In this document: positions 1-8,778 of the stretch, piece after piece | Numbering within the stretch: the stretch's first letter is position 1 | Layout: the number at the start of each line of letters is the position of its first letter | NCBI RefSeq assembly: GCF_014695395.1 | Contig: NZ_JACJOF010000008.1 | Span: 1 to 64,000 of the forward strand | Reading direction: 5' to 3' | DNA: 64,000 bases | DNA from: Nodosilinea sp. FACHB-131 | GTDB lineage: Bacteria; Cyanobacteriota; Cyanobacteriia; Phormidesmidales; Phormidesmidaceae | Notes under the pieces: model-generated | What the model was told of the DNA's origin: nothing | Databases searched by the model: none | What the model saw: the letters and a program-made list of their open reading frames with translations, nothing else | Program-made: the position numbers and the translations under genes

Positions 1-29
1 AAGTTGCTGGGGTAGTCTTTACTCATAGC

Positions 30-83
30 CTCACTCCGGCGTTGCTGACTTCTATCTGCAACCTATACGGAGTGAGCTTTTTT
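30..83 (+). terminator. Rho-independent terminator of a gene left of the window
   Basis: A 9-bp stem (CTCACTCCG at 30-38 with CGGAGTGAG at 68-76) encloses a second small hairpin (GTTGC at 41-45 with GCAAC at 58-62) and is followed by a run of six T at 78-83. It fits the end of a plus-strand transcript whose gene lies before the window. Confidence 0.7.
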
Positions 84-370
84 ACTCAAGCCTTAACTTT
101 TCAAACATCCTCTTAGACAGAGGCCTAACATTTTTTATGCCAAGCTCACTAAAATTGCCTAGAACCAAGACTTTGTGGCTGCAACTGCTTTAAATCACCT
201 GACTTGTTCCGTGAGGGTGCTGAAATAGCTGTTTGAGATCACGGGCTAGCCTTTACTTAGCCCCTAGGATAGGCCTATAAGCCAAGCCCTAACCTTCTGT
301 AAACATGTGGCACAGCAAGTGTTTCAGGGCCGGTCTGGGCGCTTTATTCTAGAAAAGTAGGTAGGGTGTT
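84..370. other. Intergenic region, no gene seen
   Basis: About 290 bases between the left-edge terminator and the GGDEF gene. No open frame or RNA gene was recognised. The 16-mer CCCCTAGGATAGGCCT at 261-276 recurs with one mismatch at 15250-15265. The promoter of the downstream gene presumably lies here, but no clear -35/-10 pair could be assigned. Confidence 0.5.
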
Positions 371-2527
371 TTGCTTCACTTAATATTGCCGCTCAATCCA
401 GTGCCAAAACTCCCGTTCTACCGACCATTGAGCCGTTTGCTTAAGCCCTTTTCGCTCAGCACGGTGTTGGTAGCAATTTTTGTGCTTCAGCTGGTTAGTG
501 CGGTCGGGCTGCTGGGGTTTTTGAGCTTTTATCTCGGCAACTGGGCCGTGGCGATGGTGAGCCTGGGTGCCATCGGCAGCTCGGTGGTGGTGGGGCTGGC
601 AGTGGTCAATCGAGTGCTACAGCCCATTGCCCAACTGCGCCGAGCCATTCAAGCTACGGCCCAGGGCAATTGGCAAACCCCAGTCCCTATTGAGAGCACT
701 GACGAACTCGGGCAGCTGGCGCGGGCGTTTAACACCATGGCGGCCAAGCTACACGATTCATTTGCCGAGCTAGAGCACCTCAACCGCGAGATCCAGCGCA
801 GCGAGCGGCGCTGGCGGCAGTTTCTGGACGGTATTCCCCTGGGCATTGCCGTCTACGATCGCTACGGCCAGATGGTGTTTGCGAGTCAGCAGGCCCGTAT
901 TTTGCTCTGCCTTGAAGACATGCCCTCAATACCATCCCTCGGTCTGGACGAAACCTGCATTGCCTACCGAGCGAGTACTGGCCAGCGCTACCCTACCGCG
1001 GCACTGCCCATAACTATGGCGCTGCGGGGACAGCCCGGCTGGGCCGACGATATTGAGCTGCGGCCGGGCAATCAGGCTATCCCTATTGAGATGGTGACGA
1101 CGCCCATTTTTGACCAGGGGGGGCAGGTGGAATATGCGATCGCTGCCTTTCAAGACATTACCACCCGCAAGCAGGCCCAAACGCTACTGGCCGACTATAA
1201 CCAGACCCTGGAGCGCCAGGTGGCCGATCGCACCGCTGCCCTGCGCCAGGCTGAGGCCACTCAGCGAATTATTCTAGAGGCAATTCCCGACCTGCTGGTG
1301 CGGTTTTCGGGCGACGGCATTTGCCTCGACGTGATGAATGCTGGAGCGGTCAACCTGATTGCTGAACCTAGCACCCAGATCGGCAGACCCATGCATGAGG
1401 TGCTCCCCGCCGACATGGTTGCCGAGCGCATGCACTATATTCAGCTAGCGCTACAAACCGGTGCACCTCAGGTCTACGAATATCGCTTTTCTACAACCGA
1501 CGGCTGGCGCTATGAAGAAGCGCGTATTGTCACCAGTGGCCCTGACCAGGTGCTTGCGATCGTGCGCGACATTACCGAGCGCAAGCAGGCCGAGGCCGAA
1601 ATCGCTCGCCAGCGTCAGTTTCTGCAAAATGTGATCGACAGCATTCCCAGCATCATTGTGGTCAAAGACCGGCAGGGTCGGGTGCAGATGGCCAACCGCG
1701 CCAGCGCCAGCTTGCACGGTATTACTCCTGCCGATATGGTGGGCAAGCTAGACACCGATGTTAACCCCAACATTTCGGCATTAAAGGCCATCCAGCAGCA
1801 CCTCATTCACCAACGGGTGATTGAGACCCAACTGCCCTACCAGGGCGAGCAGGAAGTGATCGACCGAGTTGGCATTCGCCGCTGGTACCAGGTTGTGGTT
1901 AGCCCCTTTCAGGATGCCGACGGCACTATCAACGGCGTGATCACTAACTGCATCGACATCACCGATCGCAAGGGTATGGAGACTGCCCTAACTGAGGCCA
2001 ACGAAACCTTAGAGCGCCTGGCCACCCTAGATGGGTTGACCCACATTCCCAACCGCCGCCGCTTTGACGAGTACTTGGAGCAAGAGTGGCAGCGCATGGT
2101 GCGCGAGCAGCAGCCCCTATCGCTGATTATGTTTGATGTTGATTTCTTCAAACCCTACAACGATTGCTTGGGCCATCAGCAGGGAGATGAGGCGTTGATC
2201 GCGCTTGCCGCCGCCGCTACCCGCGCCGTCAAGCGCGCTGCCGACCTGCTGGCCCGCTACGGCGGCGAGGAGTTTGCGGTGGTGCTGCCGAATACCCGCC
2301 GTGCCGGGGCCGAGATTGTCGCTAAGGCCATTCAAGAGGAAATTGCTGCCCTCAAAATTGCCCATCCCCAATCGTCTGTGAGCGACTACCTCACCATCAG
2401 CATTGGTATCGCCAGCGTAGTACCCACCGCCGACCAGTCGCCCGAAGACCTGATTGCCGCTGCGGATGCGGCACTGTATCAGGCGAAGCGGAGAGGACGC
2501 GATCGCTACTGGATTCGTCTCATCTAA
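371..2527 (+). CDS. Membrane diguanylate cyclase with HAMP, PAS and GGDEF domains
   Basis: Predicted to make cyclic di-GMP at the inner membrane in response to a sensed signal. The 718 residues show two hydrophobic segments at about 30-80, a HAMP domain at about 85-140, then three PAS-type sensor domains (about 145-270, 300-410, 415-540) ending in typical DITxRKQAE linkers, and a GGDEF domain at about 550-718. The active-site loop is intact (RYGGEEF, residue 631 onward) and the inhibitory I-site RAAD lies five residues before it, so product feedback is likely. The start is uncertain: TTG at 371 is the first possible codon, with TTG 386 and GTG 401 as alternatives. There is no EAL domain. The signal is unknown. 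Its second PAS domain resembles one in the larger GGDEF protein at 23771. Confidence 0.88.
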   Translation: MLHLILPLNPVPKLPFYRPLSRLLKPFSLSTVLVAIFVLQLVSAVGLLGFLSFYLGNWAVAMVSLGAIGSSVVVGLAVVNRVLQPIAQLRRAIQATAQGNWQTPVPIESTDELGQLARAFNTMAAKLHDSFAELEHLNREIQRSERRWRQFLDGIPLGIAVYDRYGQMVFASQQARILLCLEDMPSIPSLGLDETCIAYRASTGQRYPTAALPITMALRGQPGWADDIELRPGNQAIPIEMVTTPIFDQGGQVEYAIAAFQDITTRKQAQTLLADYNQTLERQVADRTAALRQAEATQRIILEAIPDLLVRFSGDGICLDVMNAGAVNLIAEPSTQIGRPMHEVLPADMVAERMHYIQLALQTGAPQVYEYRFSTTDGWRYEEARIVTSGPDQVLAIVRDITERKQAEAEIARQRQFLQNVIDSIPSIIVVKDRQGRVQMANRASASLHGITPADMVGKLDTDVNPNISALKAIQQHLIHQRVIETQLPYQGEQEVIDRVGIRRWYQVVVSPFQDADGTINGVITNCIDITDRKGMETALTEANETLERLATLDGLTHIPNRRRFDEYLEQEWQRMVREQQPLSLIMFDVDFFKPYNDCLGHQQGDEALIALAAAATRAVKRAADLLARYGGEEFAVVLPNTRRAGAEIVAKAIQEEIAALKIAHPQSSVSDYLTISIGIASVVPTADQSPEDLIAAADAALYQAKRRGRDRYWIRLI

Positions 2528-2612
2528 CTATCGTTGCCGGATGAGATTTCCTGGGCATTCTAGGCTCAGTCGCTGAGAGGGTTGGGCTAGCCATAGCTCA
2601 ACCCTTATTCAT

Positions 2613-3863
2613 ATGAGAATTGCCTACGCTACTACTTATGATGTGCGCGATCGCGCCTCCTGGCCCCGTCGCCACCTGGGCCTCTATGGAGCTGGGCAAA
2701 AAATTGCTGAACTCCTGCAAAGTGCTGGGGCTGAGCTGGAATTTCTCGGCCCGCTGGAGCGGCGCAGGGTGCCGATTACTCGGCTCAAGTGGCTACTTTA
2801 CCAACGCCTGGGGCAGAGCTACTACAGCCCTGTAGAACCTTGGGTTGCGCCCTACTACGCTCGCCAGCTTGAAGCTCAGCTCGCTCGGTCTAAGGCTGAC
2901 CTGCTGCTTTGTCCTGAGAATGCGATTCCTCTAGCGCGGGTGCGCACTGCGCTGCCCACGGTGCTGTGGACCGATGCGCTGTTGGGCAGCTTGGTGAATT
3001 TTTATCCTTATCTGACTAATCTGTGTCCCGAGACTCGGCGGCGGCTGCACGCCGTAGAGAAGGCAGCCCTGGAGCGGTGCGATCGCGTCATTCTTACCTC
3101 CCAGTGGGCGGCCCAGTCTGCGATCGCTCTCTACGGTCTGCCCGCTGACAAAATTCGCATTATTCCCCGTGGGGCCAGCCGAGCTCAGGATCTGGCTCAG
3201 TCTGAGGTAGAAGCCCTGATTGCGCAGCGGCCCTCAAACCCTTGCCGACTGCTGTTTCTTGGCGTGGACTGGGAGCGCAAGGGTGGTCCGCTAGCCCTAG
3301 AGGTGGCTCAAACCCTCAACCAGCAGGGCGTAAAGACCGAACTCTGGGTCGTCGGCTGTGAACCTAAATGGGTGGGCGATCGCCCCAGTTTTGTGCGCTC
3401 CTTCGGGTTTATCGATCGCGCTACTCCCGAAGGCGAGGCTCAGTTTGCCCATCTACTCAGCACCGCCCACTTTTTAATCTTTCCCACCAAGGCCGATACC
3501 TTTGGGGTCGCCATTAGTGAAGCTAACGCCGCTGGTCTTCCCTGCGTGGCCGCCGCCGTAGGGGGTATTCCCACCGTGTTGCAGACCGACATTAATGGCA
3601 GAGCCTTTCCGGTAGAGGCCACCGCTATTGACTACGCCCAATATATTGCTGCCGTCATGGCCGACTACCCACGCTACCAAGCCCTAGCCCTCTCAGCTTG
3701 GCAGCACTACCGCCAACACCTGAGCTGGAATGCCGCCCAACAACAGGCCTGGGGGTACTTGCAGGAGTTGGTGACTGGGGGCGATCGCAGTGCAACCTCA
3801 ACCCCTATCCCACCGCGCCCGCGTCGCCTCTTGCCGACGCTGAGCAAAGGCTTCAGAACCTAG
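2613..3863 (+). CDS. GT4-family glycosyltransferase
   Basis: Predicted cytoplasmic GT-B fold glycosyltransferase, 416 residues, transferring a sugar from a nucleotide donor to an unknown acceptor (polysaccharide or glycolipid). The C-terminal half carries the GT4 signatures: the start of the donor-binding domain (LLFLGVDWERKGG, about 213) and the E-x7-E-type region FGVAISEANAAGLP at about 295-310. The N-terminal acceptor domain is less conserved. No membrane segment or signal peptide is seen. The ATG at 2613 is well placed. The gene ends 24 bases before the convergent ferredoxin gene. The exact sugar and pathway cannot be read from the sequence. Confidence 0.85.
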   Translation: MRIAYATTYDVRDRASWPRRHLGLYGAGQKIAELLQSAGAELEFLGPLERRRVPITRLKWLLYQRLGQSYYSPVEPWVAPYYARQLEAQLARSKADLLLCPENAIPLARVRTALPTVLWTDALLGSLVNFYPYLTNLCPETRRRLHAVEKAALERCDRVILTSQWAAQSAIALYGLPADKIRIIPRGASRAQDLAQSEVEALIAQRPSNPCRLLFLGVDWERKGGPLALEVAQTLNQQGVKTELWVVGCEPKWVGDRPSFVRSFGFIDRATPEGEAQFAHLLSTAHFLIFPTKADTFGVAISEANAAGLPCVAAAVGGIPTVLQTDINGRAFPVEATAIDYAQYIAAVMADYPRYQALALSAWQHYRQHLSWNAAQQQAWGYLQELVTGGDRSATSTPIPPRPRRLLPTLSKGFRT

Positions 3864-3886
3864 CTGAGCGATGCCAGGCAGAATCC

Positions 3887-4129
3887 CTACCAGGTGGGGT
3901 CGACGTAAAGGTTGACGACGAGCCTATCCTGGCCCGGCGGCACTGCCGAAATACAGGCGCAGATCGGGTCTGCTTGACCCTCCAAATCTACTTCGCAGGC
4001 GTGGCACGACCCCATGAGGCAGCCGGTGGGAATGCTCACCCCGGCGCGATCGGCCACCGCCAGCAAGGGTTCGCCCACTTCGGCTTCAACGGTGACGCCA
4101 TCGGGCAAAAATTGAATAGAGACGCTCAT
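3887..4129 (-). CDS. Small 2Fe-2S ferredoxin-like protein
   Basis: An 80-residue protein with the ferredoxin cysteine pattern C-x4-C-x2-C (TGCLMGSCHAC, about 36-46) and a further ICAC about 11 residues later, supporting a plant-type 2Fe-2S cluster. It is shorter than photosynthetic PetF (about 97 residues), so it is more likely a specialised electron carrier than the main ferredoxin. It follows the DUF2470 gene on the same strand with a 15-base gap, so the two are probably co-transcribed. DUF2470 domains occur in haem and tetrapyrrole proteins, which makes a shared redox or cofactor role possible but unproven. Confidence 0.85.
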   Translation of the reverse strand: MSVSIQFLPDGVTVEAEVGEPLLAVADRAGVSIPTGCLMGSCHACEVDLEGQADPICACISAVPPGQDRLVVNLYVDPTW

Positions 4130-4144
4130 AGTAAAGGTCCCAGC

Positions 4145-4426
4145 TTAAGCCCTAGCTTTTGCCTGTTTGAGCATGGCGACTAGGGTATGGTGAGCATCTT
4201 CGGCCCCCTCTAGGGTGTGGTCAAAGGGCACTCGCACGGTGGTTGGGGCCCCGTCTACGGTCACCGCCAAGGTCATACCCTCGGGGTCCACAGATTCCAT
4301 CACGGCGGCGGTAGCGGTGGGTTGGTTGCCGTAGGCAGTGGCGTAGAGAAGAACCGCTTCGGTGTGGTCGTCGTTCATGTGCTTACAGATGCGATCGCTC
4401 ACCGCTGGAGTAATTGGCTCAGCCAT
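4145..4426 (-). CDS. DUF2470 domain protein
   Basis: A 93-residue soluble protein that is essentially one DUF2470 module: the start ISDRICKHMNDDH-like region (SDRICKHMNDDHTEAVLLYA) and the MESVDPEGMTL segment are typical. In other proteins this domain is attached to haem oxygenase-like or pyridoxamine-oxidase-like FMN/haem-binding domains. Here it stands alone. The ATG at 4426 is clear. It is the first gene of a likely two-gene unit with the ferredoxin. The biochemical function is unknown. Confidence 0.8.
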   Translation of the reverse strand: MAEPITPAVSDRICKHMNDDHTEAVLLYATAYGNQPTATAAVMESVDPEGMTLAVTVDGAPTTVRVPFDHTLEGAEDAHHTLVAMLKQAKARA

Positions 4427-4475
4427 AGAAAATCCCGTAGACTACTTCAACATTGGCCATTTGTTACATGCTGTT

Positions 4476-4871
4476 ATGATACCGCCCCTGTCGCCCTCCT
4501 CAGAGCATCCCTGGTCTACGGGCCACGTTTTTCAGAGCCCAGGGGCCCACCTGACCTACCGCGTCGTCGGTCCCTGCTGCCGCCTGTTCGATCGCGATCA
4601 GCTACCCTGGCCCTGCTGTCGCATTCAGTGGCGGGGCAAAGAACCCAGCTGGCGGCGCATTGGCAAGCGGTTTGTGCCCGATATGGCCACCCGCAAGTCG
4701 CCCTCCTACTGCGTCGAGATTGTCGGCCAGGGCTATGGAGCCCAGTCCTTTGTCACCACCCTCTACACTGCCAAGCTCGATCGCGAAACCCAGGCCTGGT
4801 GGCACAGCCGCTTGCTCCTGGAGGAGACAAACCTATCGAGTGAGAAAGTTTGTAACAAGATAGACATATAG
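4476..4871 (+). CDS. Conserved hypothetical protein
   Basis: An open frame of 131 residues if started at ATG 4476; upstream start codons in the same frame overlap the divergent DUF2470 gene and are unlikely. The protein is rich in Trp, Cys and Arg (PCCRLFDRDQLPWPCCRIQW), has no signal peptide or membrane segment, and resembles no family I can name. Codon use fits the neighbours and the frame is longer than chance for this strand, so it is probably real. It sits 62 bases before psaI on the same strand. Confidence 0.55.
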   Translation: MIPPLSPSSEHPWSTGHVFQSPGAHLTYRVVGPCCRLFDRDQLPWPCCRIQWRGKEPSWRRIGKRFVPDMATRKSPSYCVEIVGQGYGAQSFVTTLYTAKLDRETQAWWHSRLLLEETNLSSEKVCNKIDI

Positions 4872-4933
4872 AGTGCCGATTCGCAGTAGTCTTATGCTCA
4901 ACGCTGTGATGTTGCTATTGAGGTAGAAACCCT

Positions 4934-5062
4934 ATGCCAGCTGCATTCTTACCCACTATTTTGGTTCCTTTGGTGGGGCTTGTCTTTCCCGCCGTTGCCA
5001 TGGCCTTTTTATTCCTTTACATTGAGCGGGATGACGCCGCTGAGCCCCTCAAGAAGTCCTAA
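4934..5062 (+). CDS. psaI: Photosystem I reaction centre subunit VIII (PsaI)
   Basis: A 42-residue single-span membrane protein (starts [20 protein letters not shown], continues with [12 protein letters not shown]). The FLP-x-ILVP-x-xG-x-x-FP pattern followed by a short hydrophobic run and a charged FLYIE end is the PsaI signature. PsaI sits in the thylakoid membrane near PsaL and PsaM and helps PsaL assembly and trimer formation. In many cyanobacteria psaI adjoins psaL; here no psaL is visible, and the next gene, only 6 bases downstream, is a glycosyltransferase fusion. Confidence 0.88.
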   Translation: MPAAFLPTILVPLVGLVFPAVAMAFLFLYIERDDAAEPLKKS

Positions 5063-5068
5063 ACGTCT

Positions 5069-6541
5069 GTGATTCAAGCCCATTCAACTGATTTGCTTGA
5101 GGCCCCCAAGCAAGACTTCAAGCAAGACATCCGGGCCTACTTTGACTACACTGCCCCCGAGCTAGATCGCTGGAGTCGTCGCAACCGCTACTACTACGGC
5201 GACCTAGCTCGGCTTCATAAATTTATTATTCCGCCCGGCAGCCGCGTGCTAGAAGTCGGCTGTGGTACCGGTGACCTCCTCCACGCCACCGCTCCAGCGA
5301 TTGGGGTAGGCATTGACTTTGCTCCAGCGGTGACGGCGATCGCCAGCCAGAAGTACCCTGAGCTCGCCTTCTACACGCTAGATGCTGAGGCGATCGAGCC
5401 CGCTCAGCTGGCCTCGGAACACCGCCAGTTTGACTACATCCTGCTGTCAGGAGTGCTGGGCTACCTAGGCGATATTCAAGCTGTGCTCCAGCGGTTGCAG
5501 CCCTTCTGCCAGCCCCACACTCGCCTCATTCTCACCTTCCACAGCCACCTTTGGGAACCTCTGCTGGGCCTAGCCGAACGGATAGGGCAGCGCCGCCCCC
5601 AACCCCCCCAAAACTGGCTGAGCATGGATGACGTGGCCAACCTGCTCACCATCACCGGCTATCGCCCCCTTCAGCGAGGCAATCGGTTTCTCTGGCCCAA
5701 ATTTGTGCCGGGGATAGCCGGCCTGGTGAATCGCTATCTGGCGCCTCTGCCCGTGGTCAAGCACCTGTGCCTAACCACCTTTATTGTGGCTCGGCCTCAA
5801 CCCGTGCCCAGTTCAGAGCAGCCGACCTGCTCAGTCATCATTCCAGCTCGAAACGAGGCCGGGAATATTGCCGCTGCCGTGGCTCGGCTGCCCCAATTGG
5901 GTGCCCATACCGAGGTGATCTTTGTTGAAGGTCATTCCCGCGACCAGACCTGGCAAGCCATTCAGGATTTGGTGCAAACCTACCGAGGGCCTTTCACCCT
6001 AAAGGCATTCCAGCAGACGGGGCGGGGCAAGGCAGATGCAGTACGGCTCGGGTTTGACCAGGCCAGCGGTGACATTCTGCTGATTCTCGATGCCGACTTG
6101 ACCGTTCCCCCAGAAGATTTACCCCACTTTGTGGAGGTGTTAGCCTCAGGGCGGGGAGAATTTGCCAACGGTTCCCGACTGGTTTACCCTCGCTCCAAGA
6201 CCGCCATGCCCTGGCTCAATATGGTGGCCAACAAAATCTTTGCCCTACTCTTTTCGTTTTTGCTAGAGCAGCCGCTCAAAGACACCCTCTGCGGCACCAA
6301 AGTGCTTTGGCGACGCGACTACCAGCGCATTGCTGCCGGGCGTAGCTACTTTGGCGACTTCGACCCCTTTGGCGATTTTGACCTACTGTTTGGGGCTGCC
6401 AAGCTCAACCTCCACATTGTGGAGGTGCCAATTCGCTACCAACCCCGCACCTACGGCAGCTCAAATATTGCCCACGTCAGAGAAGGGCTAATTTTGCTAA
6501 AAATGTGCCTCTACGCCTCTCGCAAGCTCAAGTTTCGGTAG
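5069..6541 (+). CDS. SAM methyltransferase / family 2 glycosyltransferase fusion
   Basis: A 490-residue two-domain enzyme. Residues about 20-245 are a class I SAM-dependent methyltransferase with motif I LEVGCGTGDLL (about 60). Residues about 250-490 are a GT-A family 2 glycosyltransferase of the dolichol-phosphate sugar synthase type: CSVIIPARNEAGN at the start, GRGKADAVRLGF, and the metal-binding LDADLT. A short C-terminal hydrophobic segment (ANKIFALLFSFLLEQPL) may touch the membrane. The start is GTG 5069, 6 bases after psaI, so the two could be co-transcribed. A role in methylating and extending a lipid-linked sugar is an inference; the substrate is unknown. It converges on the TPR gene. 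Confidence 0.85.
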   Translation: MIQAHSTDLLEAPKQDFKQDIRAYFDYTAPELDRWSRRNRYYYGDLARLHKFIIPPGSRVLEVGCGTGDLLHATAPAIGVGIDFAPAVTAIASQKYPELAFYTLDAEAIEPAQLASEHRQFDYILLSGVLGYLGDIQAVLQRLQPFCQPHTRLILTFHSHLWEPLLGLAERIGQRRPQPPQNWLSMDDVANLLTITGYRPLQRGNRFLWPKFVPGIAGLVNRYLAPLPVVKHLCLTTFIVARPQPVPSSEQPTCSVIIPARNEAGNIAAAVARLPQLGAHTEVIFVEGHSRDQTWQAIQDLVQTYRGPFTLKAFQQTGRGKADAVRLGFDQASGDILLILDADLTVPPEDLPHFVEVLASGRGEFANGSRLVYPRSKTAMPWLNMVANKIFALLFSFLLEQPLKDTLCGTKVLWRRDYQRIAAGRSYFGDFDPFGDFDLLFGAAKLNLHIVEVPIRYQPRTYGSSNIAHVREGLILLKMCLYASRKLKFR

Positions 6542-6595
6542 TGCGTCGGTGGTGAAATAGTGGCGTGAATTGCTGAACTGTCCCCTCTAAACTCG

Positions 6596-7498
6596 CTAGC
6601 TCTCGGGCAACTGCCCGAGGTGGCTTTGGGCTTTAGCTGCCCAGGTCGGGTTACCCATGGTGATATAAAGGTTTTTGGCATATTCCAGCACGGTGCGGGC
6701 TTCGGCAAAACGGCCGAGCTGGATGAACGCTAATCCAGCACTGTAGTAGGCATCAGCATAGCCACCGTTGATTTGAGTCGCCGTGCGAAACGAGTTAAGA
6801 GCAGTTTCGGTTTGACCCTGGTTAAATCGAGCAATTCCCAAGTTGTAGTGGGCCTGGGCGTAGCGGGGCTGAAGAGTCAGAGCCTGCTGCAGCACAGCCT
6901 CAGCTTCGCTGTTGCGCTCAGTTTGTAGGTAGATAATGCCTCGCTGTAAAAATGACTCGGGGGCGTTAGGGCTATATTGACCCGCCCGCTCGAACGCCGC
7001 CAGCGCCTCAGGAAATTTCCCCTGAGATTGGTAAACCAGGCCAAGATTGTAGTGGGCATTGCCCAGGTCGGGCTGAATGGCGATCGCCCGCTGCAAATAC
7101 TGTTCGGCCTGATCAAGATTATTGCCTTCGATCAGAGCCCCGCCTAGGTTGGCGTAGGCCAGCGCAAACTGCGGATCGGCTCGAATCGCTGCCCAGAACG
7201 CGGAGGCGGCCTCTTGGAGCTCACCCTTTTGGCGTAGCGCTAGGCCAACGTTGTAATGGGCTGCGGCTAGGGTGGGGTCTAAGGCTGCCGCCTGCTGAAA
7301 CTGGGCCAGAGCACCGTCGATTTGCCCCTGCTGAATGAGGCTCAACCCCTGGTTGAGGGCAGCCTCTGCCGCCGCTGGCGGTGCTTCCTGGGCATAGCTT
7401 GCCGCGTGCAGCGTTGGATAGAGGAAGGGAAGTGCGATCGCAGCAGCCATAATGCCCCTCTGCAAACGCTTTAGCAGTTGTTGATTGGCCGATATCAT
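6596..7498 (-). CDS. Exported TPR-repeat protein
   Basis: A 300-residue protein made almost wholly of tetratricopeptide repeats (at least six copies of the pattern A-x-x-NLG-x-A-x-x-x-x-G, e.g. AHYNLGLVYQSQGKFPEALA), a scaffold for protein-protein contacts. With the start at ATG 7498 the first 36 residues form a signal peptide (KRLQRG, hydrophobic core AAAIALPFLY, cleavage near SYAQ), so it is probably periplasmic or lumenal. An upstream in-frame start at 7558 would place 20 residues before the signal and is less likely. Partners are unknown. Confidence 0.82.
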   Translation of the reverse strand: MISANQQLLKRLQRGIMAAAIALPFLYPTLHAASYAQEAPPAAAEAALNQGLSLIQQGQIDGALAQFQQAAALDPTLAAAHYNVGLALRQKGELQEAASAFWAAIRADPQFALAYANLGGALIEGNNLDQAEQYLQRAIAIQPDLGNAHYNLGLVYQSQGKFPEALAAFERAGQYSPNAPESFLQRGIIYLQTERNSEAEAVLQQALTLQPRYAQAHYNLGIARFNQGQTETALNSFRTATQINGGYADAYYSAGLAFIQLGRFAEARTVLEYAKNLYITMGNPTWAAKAQSHLGQLPES

Positions 7499-8014
7499 AC
7501 TCGTTGCTATGGCCCTTAGCCCAATGGAATGCCCATAACAATATAGACAAGCATCCACTTTTTCAACCGTCTCACCGGATTGCTGCAGAACTTAGTGGCT
7601 AGTGCAGCAGATTGGGCAGGGCGCTCTGGTAGCTACTGAGCTTTGCTCAATCTGCTCAGAACGAACAGCATCTATGCAAGCCCTGTAAACCCGAGAGCGG
7701 TTTCTATGCGCCAATAAATGACTTAAAAAGTCAGTAAATTGCCATAGAAACTTGCCAAACTTTCCAGAACGACGCTTCATCTTGGTGAAGAATCTGTCAG
7801 TTTTATCCGTTTTTTTACGGGCGGTTCACCTTCACCACCGTTGCAACCCTGTAGAAACCACTTAGAAAACTGTCCCTAGTGTGCGGAGATCCCACCCTCC
7901 AGGTTGAGGTTCTCTTTACTGAAAACTCCAGCGCAAAACATCCCAGCGCAACTTAACCGGCTGTGTTCCCGGATGACTCCCTTAACTCTGTCGTGTCTTA
8001 AACCAGATAGCCCC
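7499..8014. other. Divergent intergenic region
   Basis: About 500 bases between the divergent TPR and LuxR-type genes. It must hold both promoters. A 7-bp inverted repeat TGCTGCA / TGCAGCA lies near 7580-7610 and a short palindrome TGACTTAAAAAGTCA near 7720, but neither matches an operator I know. A 62-residue minus-strand frame at 7592-7780 has no recognisable features and is not called. Confidence 0.4.
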
Positions 8015-8617
8015 ATGGTCACTATGAGTTCATCCACCACCCTATCTAATTCCCGTTTTATTGCCCCCCAAGCAACCCAGGCCAATCTACCTCTGCTCAG
8101 CGCCGTGCTCGAAGGCTTTGTTGATGGGATTTTGGTCTTGACCGAAGACGGCACCTGCATTCACAGCAATCAGAAAGGTAGAGCCCTCTGCCGCGATCTC
8201 AGCGGCAGTGATAGCAGCAACTTTTTGCCCCCCAGCCTCAAGGCTATGTGCGTTCACCTCCTAGAAAGCCGTGAGTTTTACCCCGAAACCCTGCTGGTGC
8301 TCACTCAGGAGTTTACGTCTTGCTCTGGCCAGCAAATTCGAGCCCGTATTCAGTGGCTCGAACTGCCCGCCACGACCAGTGCTTATCTGCTGATGTCTTT
8401 GGAGAATCAAACCCGCGCAGCGCACACCTCTGCCATGCTTGAGGCGGTGCAGTATAACCTCACCCCCCGTGAGCGAGCCGTGTGGGTGCTGCGCCGGGCC
8501 AATCGTACCTACGACGAAATCGCCCAGGAGCTTTACATCACCGTCAATACAGTGAAGCGCCACCTAAAGAGCATTTATGCCAAGCGCAAGGAGGTGACCG
8601 AAGCGATCGCCAACTAA
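8015..8617 (+). CDS. LuxR-type transcriptional regulator with PAS-like sensor domain
   Basis: A 200-residue DNA-binding regulator. Residues about 25-130 look like a PAS fold (LLSAVLEGFVDGILVLTEDG), and about 145-195 form a LuxR/FixJ helix-turn-helix (LTPRERAVWVLRRANRTYDE, then TVNTVKRHLKSIYAKRKE). There is no receiver domain, so it is probably controlled by a ligand or protein partner rather than by phosphorylation. ATG 8015 or ATG 8024 are the best starts; the frame is open back to 7904. A stem-loop follows the stop. Target genes are unknown. Confidence 0.8.
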   Translation: MVTMSSSTTLSNSRFIAPQATQANLPLLSAVLEGFVDGILVLTEDGTCIHSNQKGRALCRDLSGSDSSNFLPPSLKAMCVHLLESREFYPETLLVLTQEFTSCSGQQIRARIQWLELPATTSAYLLMSLENQTRAAHTSAMLEAVQYNLTPRERAVWVLRRANRTYDEIAQELYITVNTVKRHLKSIYAKRKEVTEAIAN

Positions 8618-8629
8618 CTACCGCTGCAG

Positions 8630-8669
8630 AAACCAGGTGGTCAGGTTGAAACCCATAACCACCTAGTTT
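8630..8669 (+). terminator. Stem-loop after the LuxR-type gene
   Basis: A 12-bp stem with one mismatch (AAACCAGGTGGT at 8630-8641 with ACCACCTAGTTT at 8658-8669), 13 bases after the stop codon. There is no strong T run, so its role as a terminator is probable but not certain. Confidence 0.5.
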
Positions 8670-8778
8670 CCCTCCTCTGCCCCAGGTCTGCCTGACAGTA
8701 AGCTAGGATCAGTGCCCGAAGGTTGGGTTTGCCTAAGTCCACCACCATCACTGATCTGTCGCTAAACGCTCTCTGCCC

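Noticed and set aside
3698-4183. 161-residue plus-strand frame
   Set aside because: It covers the end of the GT4 gene and the whole ferredoxin gene in antisense; the ferredoxin frame has a clear Cys motif and this one has none.
4217-4843. 208-residue plus-strand frame
   Set aside because: It is antisense to DUF2470 and overlaps the hypothetical gene in another phase; its composition (His/Gly/Arg-rich) is typical of a shadow frame.
7592-7780. 62-residue minus-strand frame in an intergenic region
   Set aside because: No motif, no convincing ribosome site, and ordinary length for chance; the region is more likely promoter DNA.
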